The notes beneath the pieces were generated by a model. It saw nothing but the letters and a program-made list of their open reading frames with translations. It had not been told where the DNA came from and ran no database searches. From positions 1,020,755-1,084,754 of the forward strand of contig CM007319.1 in the NCBI GenBank assembly GCA_000333855.2: a stretch of 64,000 bases of DNA, read 5' to 3'. Numbering within the stretch: the stretch's first letter is position 1; each line of letters begins with the position of its first letter. The DNA comes from Endotrypanum monterogeii. Lineage: Eukaryota > Euglenozoa > Kinetoplastea > Trypanosomatida > Trypanosomatidae. A program made the position numbers and the translations under genes. Positions 40,320-50,237 of this stretch are shown piece after piece.

Positions 40320-42488
40320 TCAGAAAGGCCCACAGAGCCGTTTGGAGTACGCGCTTTTGTGTAAAATGGTGGACATCTGTAAAGTAGCGTATATTAAGGG
40401 CAACGGGAACTGCACAACCAACGCGTGTTCCTCTTTTTTTATGGACGTTCCCTCAAAGTGCTCTCGCAAGAACTCCAAGAAATGAGGGAAAAAGACATCC
40501 GCGGAGTCGCTGCCGTCCTCCTGGATACTCAACTGAGGACAAACTGAGCCACGGCGCGATGGCAAACTCGTGTTGAGTTCGTCTTCTGATAACACGCTAC
40601 GAACCTCAAAACGAACGAGACATTGCCGCTCTCCTTGCCTGTTAGCACCGGACCGCCACTTGTTGGACGGGTCGCTGCCGCCTTCGTGAGTGATGTCGTG
40701 CGAATCGTTCTCTAGCCCCTGCAGCCAATCTGGACTACCGTACTTTCCCATGACACCTACCCACGTTTTTCCCGAACTGCTGCCCTGCCCGCTGCCCAAT
40801 GTTGGTGGCTCATGCTCTGTACAGTACAGGTAGGGACCGGATATTGGTGGATGGTTGCTTGCATAAACAACAGAGCCGACAAACTGCGCGTCTGGGTAGC
40901 TTGATCGGGTATTGTCAGCATCGTTGTATTGACCTTGGTACGCAGCGATCTTCAGTGAGCCCTCAGTGATACTGCACCGCATCGCGAGCGCAACCGGCTC
41001 GCCTAACCGCGTCAGCACGCGCTGAAAAAAGCAAATGCTGCTAGCCAAGGCAGCCGTGGTAGAAAGGAATGTACTCTCAAAAGAAATGCCGCCATCGCCG
41101 ACCCCAATGAGCAGACCGTAGTGGTCCTCAAGAGAGTAGCAGTGCACCTCCCGCAGCACTGAAATAATGTTCGGGTTATCCGCCTGCTCACGCGTCAAAG
41201 CAAATTGGTGTCGCACGTAAGCGCCAGTCGTGGGTGTTGTCGACGGTGGTTGCGGGATGCAGGTGGTGAGGAAGGGGGAGCGCATGCCACGCGGAATGCA
41301 GTGCATGAAATGGGGGACGCGAAAAAGCTGTGGATACGGGTTGGCACAGAACTCGGTGCGCGTGTCGAAAGCAACAGACAAGTCAAAAAAACCGCTGTGA
41401 GGGGTGTCGTTATAGATGCGGAACTGAATTTTACCGTGTTTGAGATTGATCACTGGAATCGGCGGCATCTCTGGAACGTCCTCAGCACCAAAACCGCCGA
41501 GAGATTTAGGTAGCTGTTGAGGGATTTCGGATGGAGACAGCTGTGGAATGCCTGCGGCAGATGATCGACGCAATGAATCGCTCCCCAGGCTGACTCTTGG
41601 CCCCGCATCTCCGCGCCGTTGTTGCAGTAGGCTAATGGTACTGCGTCGTCTGACAGGCCTTCCCAAAGAGTCGACGGAGGTGTTCTGAGAGCGGACGTAA
41701 TCCTTCAAGTTGATGATGCACGGAAGATATGGATCTTTTGGCGACATCACCTCCGCGGATAGGCCCACGGAGTACTCAACCATGGAGCCACAAAACGGTG
41801 CGGAGAGAAGGTACTGCCCCTGCGGCAGGTACGCAGTGAAGGCAAAGCCGGCATGCGCGGGACAAAAGAAGGACTCTAGACGTCGCCTTTCGGCCTCTTC
41901 GGTGTAGTACAGTCGATGATACTGGCGATGGAATAGTGGGGGCAGTCGCCCTAGATGAAAATACACAGAGACATCATTCAGCTCCTTCACCTCGGTGCGA
42001 TCGGTGCACATTGGACAACGGAACGCGTTTGTCGAGTGAAATGTACCGACAAACGAGATGTCGTTGACGGAGCGAAAATGGGCAATGTCGCATCCGCACG
42101 AGCGGCAGTGGACGACGAAGAGGAGAGAGACCCACGACTGCTGCACAGCAAGAAGCAATTGAGCCGTAACCACTTCGATTGGCACCTTCAACAGTACCCC
42201 AAGTGCAAGGGGGTTCCATAAAGTAAATGTGTCATAGAATTGACGCGCCTCGTTGCAAGCTTTCACAACGGCCTCATCGACTAACTTGAGCTCCTCCCGC
42301 GAAATACGGCCCGTGTGGGGCACAGAAAAAAAAGTCTGGCTATAGAAAGAGGTAGAGGCGTCAAAAAACGGTTCGCAGAAGTTTTCCAACGCTGCCCAAA
42401 AGCTCTTGTCTACCTGATTATTGGGCAGGGACATCCACAGGCGGCGAAGCGTCGCCTTATCCATGTATGTGTTTGCTGAGCGACGCAT
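40320..42488 (-). CDS. DUF5939-type protein with two degenerate class III cyclase-like segments
   Basis: A 722-residue protein resembling bacterial adenylate/guanylate cyclases that carry an N-terminal DUF5939 region. Matching parts in order are ATLRRLWMSLPNN (12-24), WNPLALGVLLKVP (91-103), a zinc ribbon (C128, C131, C158, C161) followed by VSVYFHLG, a PQGQYLLSAP strand (222-231), GKIQFRIYNDT (352-362) and YPQLFRVPHF (385-394). Two cyclase-like segments follow. Segment 1 (about 440-550) reads GVGDGGISFESTF, with Asp465 where one metal ligand sits, and RLGEPVALAMRCSITEG. Segment 2 (about 620-712) reads LREHFEGTSIKKEEHALVVQF, where Gly-Asp is replaced by Glu-His, and ends before the second half of the fold. 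The FxDI first metal Asp is missing in both, so catalysis is unlikely. The first ATG is at 42488. The domain call is pattern-based inference from memory of the family. Confidence 0.7.
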   Translation of the reverse strand: MRRSANTYMDKATLRRLWMSLPNNQVDKSFWAALENFCEPFFDASTSFYSQTFFSVPHTGRISREELKLVDEAVVKACNEARQFYDTFTLWNPLALGVLLKVPIEVVTAQLLLAVQQSWVSLLFVVHCRSCGCDIAHFRSVNDISFVGTFHSTNAFRCPMCTDRTEVKELNDVSVYFHLGRLPPLFHRQYHRLYYTEEAERRRLESFFCPAHAGFAFTAYLPQGQYLLSAPFCGSMVEYSVGLSAEVMSPKDPYLPCIINLKDYVRSQNTSVDSLGRPVRRRSTISLLQQRRGDAGPRVSLGSDSLRRSSAAGIPQLSPSEIPQQLPKSLGGFGAEDVPEMPPIPVINLKHGKIQFRIYNDTPHSGFFDLSVAFDTRTEFCANPYPQLFRVPHFMHCIPRGMRSPFLTTCIPQPPSTTPTTGAYVRHQFALTREQADNPNIISVLREVHCYSLEDHYGLLIGVGDGGISFESTFLSTTAALASSICFFQRVLTRLGEPVALAMRCSITEGSLKIAAYQGQYNDADNTRSSYPDAQFVGSVVYASNHPPISGPYLYCTEHEPPTLGSGQGSSSGKTWVGVMGKYGSPDWLQGLENDSHDITHEGGSDPSNKWRSGANRQGERQCLVRFEVRSVLSEDELNTSLPSRRGSVCPQLSIQEDGSDSADVFFPHFLEFLREHFEGTSIKKEEHALVVQFPLPLIYATLQMSTILHKSAYSKRLCGPF

Positions 42489-43730
42489 CTCGACTAGCCG
42501 CCATGCAACTTGGGAACGGAAGCCTTGGAGGGGGGAGGGGGGGTTAGAATACAGATGGAATACAAAAAAAGCACACAACCCTTTAAAGGGAATATATATA
42601 TTTTTTTTATGCCCAACGTCTTACATAAGCAAGAGAAACAATATATGTGGGTTCAAAGGAGACAGGTTTTGGAAGCAGAGAGGGAAAGTGTGTCCAGTGA
42701 ATAGAGAAGTACGGAGAAAAAGATGAAAGAAGTGACCCAAGTCAAGAGACATGAGTAACACGGTGTTTTGTGTTTTTTTTTGTTTTTTTTTGTTTGTGAG
42801 CTCGTATTTCCACGAAGAAGTGAAGGTGATAATGAAGCACAATCGATAACAAATGTATAAAAATAAAAGGGGACAGAAGAAAGAGCTAAATCAAGATGCG
42901 AGGCGACGATACGTGGACGGGTGTACAGAGTTCAAAAAAAGAGTACCACGTAGTGCACACGACCCTTACTGACACGTTTCACATGGGCGGTTCAAAACTT
43001 TGTAGCCGCGTACAGTAACATCTGAACGCACCGTTATCGCCAAATTCGGCCCGACGAGAAAAAATCACCAACAACGAAGAGGTGCAAGCCCCAGAAACAA
43101 AAATGTCCTCATCGACTTGTTCTCATTCTACCCGTGTTTTTCCCTCCATCCTTTCCCTGTTTTTCTTCCATTGCCCCCGCGAGTTCAGAGGAGTTATGTC
43201 GGTCTGTTGAAGCGGTGAGAAAGGAGGAGGGGAGATTCGTTGTCTCAGCAACGCTGCGCTCCCTGCCTTCCGTCTTACTCATTTTCTACCCAATTAGGAT
43301 TGTGGCAAAGCAACAGGGGAAAGAAAAGAGCAAAAGAGAAATGCATATAGATAAAAATACATACATATACATATATATATATATATAAATATAAATATAT
43401 ATAGTTGTTCCCTTGTGAGAGTGAGGAGAGGCCATTATGTGTCGGTCGCCGCTATTTACATGACAGCAGTGGTCTATGGAAGAGGAAACCAAATAGACAA
43501 CAACAACAACCAAAAGACAGACCGCCACAGAGCAGTACCATCGGCAGCACTCCTCTCACCTCTGACCTTTTTTCCGGGAAAAAAAAAGTTGCAAAAAGCG
43601 TCCCACTTCTTGATATATTTTTTCCTCTGCTTTCATGAAGTGGATGTCACTAAGCCGCCATCAAGAGTATCAAACACGGAATCAGATTTGAAACATGTAA
43701 CACAAAAAAAAAAAACAGAGATGCAATATA
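42489..43730. other. Intercistronic spacer
   Basis: A 1.24-kb spacer between the dynein light chain and the cyclase-like gene. It contains a C-rich pyrimidine tract with AG close to the ATG (about 42520-42550), short TA runs near 42593 and (AT)n at 43371-43387. No gene supported. Confidence 0.7.
43371..43387. repeat. (AT)n microsatellite
   Basis: A short AT run with further imperfect TA units to 43403. Confidence 0.85.
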
Positions 43731-44102
43731 TCAGTATTGATAAAGGCCGAACACCGACACCACACCAAACAAGTGTTTGGTCACATATACTTCCTCAAAG
43801 TAGTTGTCGGTATCAGAATCCCAGAACATCTTGCACCCTGTTCGCATACCCTCTCCACGCTGCTCGCCAATCATGCAATGTACAATAATCTTATAGCGAT
43901 CTAAATCCTTTGTACGGATCCTGTCTCGCACCGTGTCAGCTATCTCCTTGCTGATGCTCTGTATCTCATCCGCGTTGTACTCTAGGCCCTCAAGGCGGCT
44001 CTCGAGAATCGACCTTGCAATCAATCTAAGCTCGTTCGGCCGGAACCTATGCTGGTGATCAGGCCGGAGAGAAAAGGTAGTGGTGTCAACGTCTCCCTGC
44101 AT
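43731..44102 (-). CDS. DYNLT2B: Tctex1-family dynein light chain
   Basis: A 123-residue protein of the Tctex1 family, closest in pattern to TCTEX1D2/DYNLT2B, the light chain of the retrograde intraflagellar transport dynein. The C-terminal half carries YKIIVHCMIGEQRGEGMRTG then FWDSDTDNYFEEVYV and ends in FGVVSVFGLYQY, all hallmarks of the family. The N-terminal half is the helical pair that precedes the beta strands. The length is normal for the family and the ATG at 44102 is the first in frame. Assignment to DYNLT2B rather than another Tctex1 paralogue is likely but not certain. Confidence 0.92.
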   Translation of the reverse strand: MQGDVDTTTFSLRPDHQHRFRPNELRLIARSILESRLEGLEYNADEIQSISKEIADTVRDRIRTKDLDRYKIIVHCMIGEQRGEGMRTGCKMFWDSDTDNYFEEVYVTKHLFGVVSVFGLYQY

Positions 44103-46679
44103 CTTTTAATGCGATGATGAGTTTTTCTTGTTTCCCTGCAAAGATCTACGGTATCTGCCGAGAGGTAATTTGTCGTCGCCGTAATTGAAATGAAAGGACG
44201 TCCTGATGAAGAGGATACGGTGCTTTACGCTGAAGCGATAAATAATAATAATAATAGAAACGCAAGGAAGCGAATGAGAGGTAAGAGAAGGGAGAAGAGG
44301 GAGGGGGCAAGGAATAATAATATATTAGAAAGAGAGTCATTGAGGAGAAAGATGTGATCAGGAGGGCCTCGACAATGACCGATATTTAAAAAAAAAAAAA
44401 GCGTGTAAGGTGAAAAGATGCAAATGTGGGCTATTCCTGAATGCAACTGACCACATTTCTCTACTTTGTTTTGCCAGGTTGTTGACCGGAGAGCGAGCCG
44501 TAGTTCATCTCGAGGTCCCAAAAGAGACAAACCGCTCCTTAGCATAGGAAGCACTTCAGGTGCTCAGTTATTGCTTCGTTTCACTCCTGCCTCTTAACAT
44601 TTTTCGAGTTCAAAAGATCTGGAACCCGCTTGAGATATGAAGAGGAAGGGAGAGAGAAAGCAAGGGGAAGAAAGTGCGTTGTACCTGAGAAAAGCAAAGA
44701 GGTGTAATAGAAAGGGCAAACCCCCTTCCAGATACCACGCCCCCTGAGGTATCCTCTTTGAGGCGGCACGACACCAGCAGCTGAGGATGCGTGCCCTGGC
44801 CTCCTCGAAAAGCAATAATAAAAACACAAAAAAGGGGTGTTAGGAATGAACAACGTGTATAAACCTATACATCCGATCATCCTTTCCTCTCCCATAGATC
44901 ATACCTCCTTTATTGTGAACATTTAAAGATTGAAAATGTAGAGGCGTCTTCACAAATGCCAGGAAAAAAGTGATTATGTTTTTTTTTGTTTTGTTTGTTT
45001 AGGTGGGAGTGGGGCCGGTGGTTGCAGGACAACCTCTGAAGGATGCCGTTTGAGTAAAAGAAAAAACACACACTGGTGAATTGAAACCCCGTGGAAGGAC
45101 AGGGAGCACCCTTAGGCACTCGATGCCAGTTTATGTGGTTGAGGCCTGAGTATCAAAACGGCGAGGCAGCCGCCCCCCCCCTTAAAATTCCTGCAGTCGG
45201 TGCCCAAATCACCAGCACACGGGCTTGCACAGTATAAGAAAATCATGATGAGAACAAATGTGTAATGATGGCGTCATGAATGCAGGCAAAAAAAAAATGA
45301 ATAATATAAACAAAAAGAATTACACGACTCCAGGACATGCGCCGCAATGTAAGCGATTGGTTTGAAAGTTTGGAAGGAAGAGCCCAAACTTGTTGACATG
45401 CGCATTCTTGTGTGCAGAAATGCGTGTGTATACATCCCTCAACTCGTTTGTCGCTTGGTAGGGAGAGGAGACCTAGAAAACGATCTTTACGATAGATGGT
45501 ATAGCCAGTGAAAGAAAAAGAAGAGACGGGTTAAAAAAGGGAGAAGAAAACCCCTACAAAACTCTGAAGTCCAGGAAACGGGAAAATATCCGTAAGAAAA
45601 AAAGAAGAAAAATTGGAAAAGACACTTACCATTATAATAAAAATTACTGCGCACAAACACAGATAACAGAGACCCACACACATGCTAGCGATACGTCTGA
45701 GAACCTGTACAGAAAGCTCTCTCATTAATTGGGTCAAGACACTTCCGCTGGTTGACATAAGCTGCTGCTGCTGCGGGTGGTGGTGTGTGTATGTCTGTGT
45801 GTGTGTGTGGAGGGGGGGGGGAACATTCGTTACCAACGTGACAGTGCCTTCACGGTCTCACAGTACCTTCCATGCCCTTTGCGGTACAGCAGTACACTCT
45901 TTCGTTGCTCGTCAATGGTTTCACCAGAGTCGACGTTTAAAAAATACAATCGGAGCAGAGTTTCTTCGGAGCTGCGCGGAAGCACAACAAGAAAACAAGC
46001 GACGAAATTAGGGGTTAACCGCGCCTGGAATCGACTTGCCAGTGACAAAAGCCGTGAGCCATTTCACGACCTGGACTCTGGACCGCAGGACATGGGAAAT
46101 CGTTTCAAACTCACCCGCCTGCTACATTCCGGCCTGCTCTCCCGATTCGGGATGAATGTCGACAGCACTCTCGCGAAGAAACAAGAAATCGAGAAGAAAC
46201 CCAGTTGGTGTTTTCCGCGTGAAAGCCTAGGAACATCACAGCCATTGCAGGGGGCGACTGGCTAGATAGAGCAACTATCCATTGACATTGACTTCTGCGT
46301 AGCGGGCGGCCTCTACTGTGTTGCTCAGAGCTCAGCGCACTAGTCCAGCGAGAACAGATTCCTCGCCTCTGTGTAGTACCAACATCTACGAGTCAAAGCC
46401 CTCGCTATGCAAGCCATCAGTCTACCCATTGCATAGTCAAACGACACGGTGCATTGGTTCCGTAGATGTTGCAACGCGCATACTTTCCGTGCACAAGACA
46501 GGTTGCGCCGCCGACTTCAGTTTACATGGCCGTAAGGTCCTTTCAAATTAAACGTTTGGTATGCGGAAAAGGAGGCGAAGGGGGGAGAGAGGAACAGCAC
46601 AAGGGCACTCCACTCTCATATGCTGCTAACCTCCACTCGCAGCCAGCGCACGCAAATGAAATAAGAGCCTGTCCTCTCC

Positions 46680-47110
46680 GACACACGAGGTGGGGGGAGG
46701 TTTAGGTGAACATCATGGGGGAGTCGCTGGGGGTCCTGCTGCGAGGGAGGTATGAGGTGTGGACAATACAAGGGCAGCGTACAGGAAACATGTGGTCGAT
46801 GCAACAATGGAGCTTGAGTCACAAGAGGATTTTTCTTGATGTTCTCAAATGGTGGCACCATGAGAGCACCCCGCTTCAGCACCCCCTCACCGTCTTCAGC
46901 GACTCAGCTAACTGCGTAACAAAAATTATTTTTTTATCCCCTTCGTAGTTTGGGCACCCAAAGGCCTACACGTAGCGCCCGAGTACTTGGTTTGAAAAAA
47001 AAAATACTAAATAAATATGTTGCATGTGAGGAGACCTTGCGACACCTCTTCTGTGCGCTAGGAGTACCGGCAGTATTTCGTCAGGAATCACGGTCCACAC
47101 GCAGGAGCTT
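46680..47110 (+). mobile_element. Possible degenerate non-LTR retrotransposon end (ingi-like)
   Basis: On the plus strand, opposite to all genes, a frame at 46706-46948 contains HPLTVFSDSANCVTKI (DNA about 46883-46930), where the F-(S/T)-D-S unit matches the central aspartate of retroelement RNase H. About 100 bases on, 47025-47080 encodes CEETLRHLFCALGVPAVFR, like the C-x-x-E-T-x-x-H-x-x-x-x-C end motif of ingi/L1-type polyproteins. The order is right, but reading frames are broken and spacing is short, so this would be a decayed remnant. The evidence is two short motifs only. Confidence 0.3.
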
Positions 47111-47439
47111 GTCACTATCCTCGGGGTATATGATTGGAGGAAGGAAAGGCTATGGCAATGATTTGGAAACGCGTCACATAACATACTTATACACTTTTCA
47201 TAATGTGAGGGAAAAAAAGTAAAAGCATACGAGGGTTTGTTCCAAAGTTTACCTGAACTCCTCAACTTTGGTGAGCAGAAGAAACAAATATGAGCGCTCT
47301 CATGCTGTCACGGAGCTCATTAGAAAATTGTTTTTTTTTTCTGCTCAGCTCTTGATCGACAGCGTGGAGGTAATCGATTTGATCGCTGTGGCGGACTCAT
47401 CACCCTTTTGTCTATCCAGCGGTATTTTTTTTTTTCGGT

Positions 47440-47461
47440 TGTGTGTGTGTGTGTGTGTGTG
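47440..47461. repeat. (TG)11 microsatellite
   Basis: A perfect TG run. Confidence 0.9.
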
Positions 47462-49272
47462 ACGAATCATCAAGAGGGAAACATAAATCCAGTGAGCAAA
47501 TCGTTCAGTAAGATCATCTGTTTTGTTGAACTGATGATCAGCCATCTTTTTGTGGAGTTGTGTATGTAGGGTGAGGGGAAGGAAGAATAGGTGGTGGCTC
47601 TTTTGCTTAATCAGGTAATCGAGCAACTCACCTCCACCTCCTCTATTCTGATAGCATTCCCTAAAAGCCTGTGAGGACAAATAAATTCTTGCTTGAATGC
47701 CTATATATGTGTGTGGCCCTACAGAAAAAAAAAAAAAAGCCGGTGGAATATCAAAGAAAATCATAACTACTAGACGACGGAGAAAAAAAAGGCGGGGAAA
47801 CGGGGGTTTTGATGACGGAAGCAGAGGAGACTCTCAAGCGAGTGTGGTTAACAGAGAAAAAGTGCGATGCAAGCCCACGTGTTATCATTTGCAAGTGGAA
47901 AAAAGGATTTTTTTTATCAATGCTCAGCATAATCCCCCTGGAAATCTTGCTCTTTTCAAATCTCATTCATCCACACCGCAATATCGTGAAAAAAAAAAAA
48001 CGCCCTGAGGAAACGAGAGAGGATCGGCGCCTCTCCGTTGACGATACGAAAGCCGCATAAATTCTTATGGATTTTTTTTTTGAAATATAACGCCTGCGCT
48101 ATCGGCAGGGTTTGCAGCGTCCGGGAACCAAACTACGAGTGGGTACAGTACATAGAAAAAGAGAAGAGATATGAAAGGGAAGACGGATCCAGAAAAAAAA
48201 ATTAGCAGCATTCTTTTTACGCACTTTTTTTTTCAGGTGATTATTTTTTACCCCTAGGAACTTGGCCATTCAGGGGGAAAAAAAAACCGATTGAGATATC
48301 TGAAATGCCCTATTCCCTACCAAGTGTGCTTGACAAAGGTGTTAGGTCCGCGCGAAGCATTCAACGCCATCACAACAACGTCGTCCTTTCACTTGCCCAT
48401 GTCGCGGTGAGCAACTGAATTACACTACGGCGGTTGCCAGTACTACGCCGCTGTGGAATTTTAACACCACCCTGCCCGGCGATGATCGTTACAAACTCCC
48501 GACTAGCAGGCAGGAAAAGTAGAGTCGAGTCACCTCATAGTCAACCTCACTTTTTGACGGACCAAATGTGTTGCTGCAAGCGACAAATATGACCATGAAA
48601 GATCGGTGTTTGTATGGGGTGCCGCCCAGCACCATGACGGTGGTGACAGTAACTCGCAGTCTCTTTGCTCACAATACACTGCCGATGATTGGCCCGACTA
48701 CCGACCAACGTTTTGCTGGTATCAGAAAGGGAGATAAAAGTTTCGCTGCCACTGCCCGCAGCATCAGTAGTGTAACCCAACGTCTGCTCCCCGAGGCGCG
48801 CTGCGAATTCTGTTCTCGAGCCTTAGGGTATGCGGGCGTACGACAAGTTAAAGAACAGGGACATGGCAACACTAAAGCGCTATGTTGAGTTCGTGTAGAC
48901 ATGAAATTCGACGTACACACACACAGGTAAAACCCCGTAGACGCACCCTCCTTTTTGTACGATTACCACGCCCTCCTAGTTCCAGAACACAGTAATGTAC
49001 GTGACCATGGGGAGGGAGGGAGGAAGGGAGGGAGGGAGGGGAGGGGGGGGGGGGCGTAGTCCACTCCATAGATGCGTATGCTGCACCGCGACTAGATGCT
49101 GGTCGTTCAGAGTGAGGCTGTTAGCCTTCGCTAAAGGGAGAGGTGGAACGCGGTGCTGCAAATACTCTTCGTTGCTGGCCGCCCTTTCCTGAGAGCGCCG
49201 CTGTCGTTTTTCGAGCCAGACTGACGCGAGTGCACGGCGGGTGTAGTGAGGTCGGCAGGCTGCCTTCAGGGA

Positions 49273-49422
49273 NNNNNNNNNNNNNNNNNNNNNNNNNNNN
49301 NNNNNNNNNNNNNNNNNNNNNNNNNNNNNNNNNNNNNNNNNNNNNNNNNNNNNNNNNNNNNNNNNNNNNNNNNNNNNNNNNNNNNNNNNNNNNNNNNNNN
49401 NNNNNNNNNNNNNNNNNNNNNN
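49273..49422. other. Assembly gap (150 N)
   Basis: A block of 150 undetermined bases. The flanks are GC-rich and non-repetitive, and a minus-strand frame stays open on both sides, so the real length and content are unknown. The preceding 49010-49055 is a G-rich low-complexity tract that may have hindered assembly. Confidence 0.98.
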
Positions 49423-49605
49423 CCTCTCGGAGGGCGACGCGTAGTGGCATCCATCGTGCAGAGCAGGATAGGAAAGGGATTTGGATGTCCATCGAAAGGG
49501 CTCAAAGAATGGAAAGGGCAAACTGCGCGTCAGGCCCTTTGCGGAATTCCGGACTCTGCGGTTAGGTCACTGTGTGAGATGCTCTGTAGACCCCCACTAC
49601 CCATG

Positions 49606-49635
49606 ACACACACACACACACATACACACACACAC
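49606..49635. repeat. (AC)n microsatellite
   Basis: An AC run with one interruption, to the right of the assembly gap. Confidence 0.9.
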
Positions 49636-50237
49636 TCCAATTTAGAGCTTGTGCCAACCGAGAGGGAAGGGGGCGCGGGGTTCGAACTCACACACACAGA
49701 CCTTTGCTCAGAGGGCCATGAGACACCTCATTTCCAGCCCACTAGATGGAAAGGGGCAGCACACAACAACTGAGAGCGCACCTCCTACGCGCTGACGATA
49801 CAATCTTCGTGCCGTCACCTCACAGTGGTGCAGTCCCGATGCACCAAAGGAGCGTTACTTCTCCTGCCATCCACAGCGCAACACAAGTGATGCGTTGCCG
49901 ATAAATGCGCCCGTAAATGACTTCCTCTCGGATAGGGGAAAGGAAAAGAAGAATATATATATAGAAACCGCGAGTTGAAAAAAGAAGCGTTTGCGCGAGC
50001 TCCCCAAGGTTTCCGTTATAGCAGACAGCACGGAAACTGTGAAACATGCCTGCAGATGCTGACATGAACGACAGCAAGAGTGTGAAACATGGTCAGAAAA
50101 AACAAGACAGTTAACAACAACAACAAAAAACTTGGGCGTGCTCCAACGCCACAGATCCCCACATACAGAACGGATGCAGCAAATTGAAATATGTTTACAC
50201 GTGGATCGCTAAGAAAAGCAACAGTTTTCGGACTCAA

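Larger units (their letters stand above)
44103..50237. other. 6.1-kb gene-free region with gap and retroposon traces
   Basis: No minus-strand gene can be supported here. The region holds T-rich leaders, (TG)n at 47440-47461, (AC)n at 49606-49635 and an assembly gap at 49273-49422. Several stretches are non-repetitive and GC-richer than the spacers (about 45940-46560, 46670-47200, 48350-48900 and both sides of the gap). Plus-strand frames in the second of these recall the end of a non-LTR retrotransposon polyprotein. The rest is unassigned. Confidence 0.55.

Noticed and set aside
49670..49760. tRNA-like B box (GGTTCGAAC) in the gene-free region
   Set aside because: No T-stem pairing, no proper anticodon arm and only a poor A box on either strand; not a tRNA.
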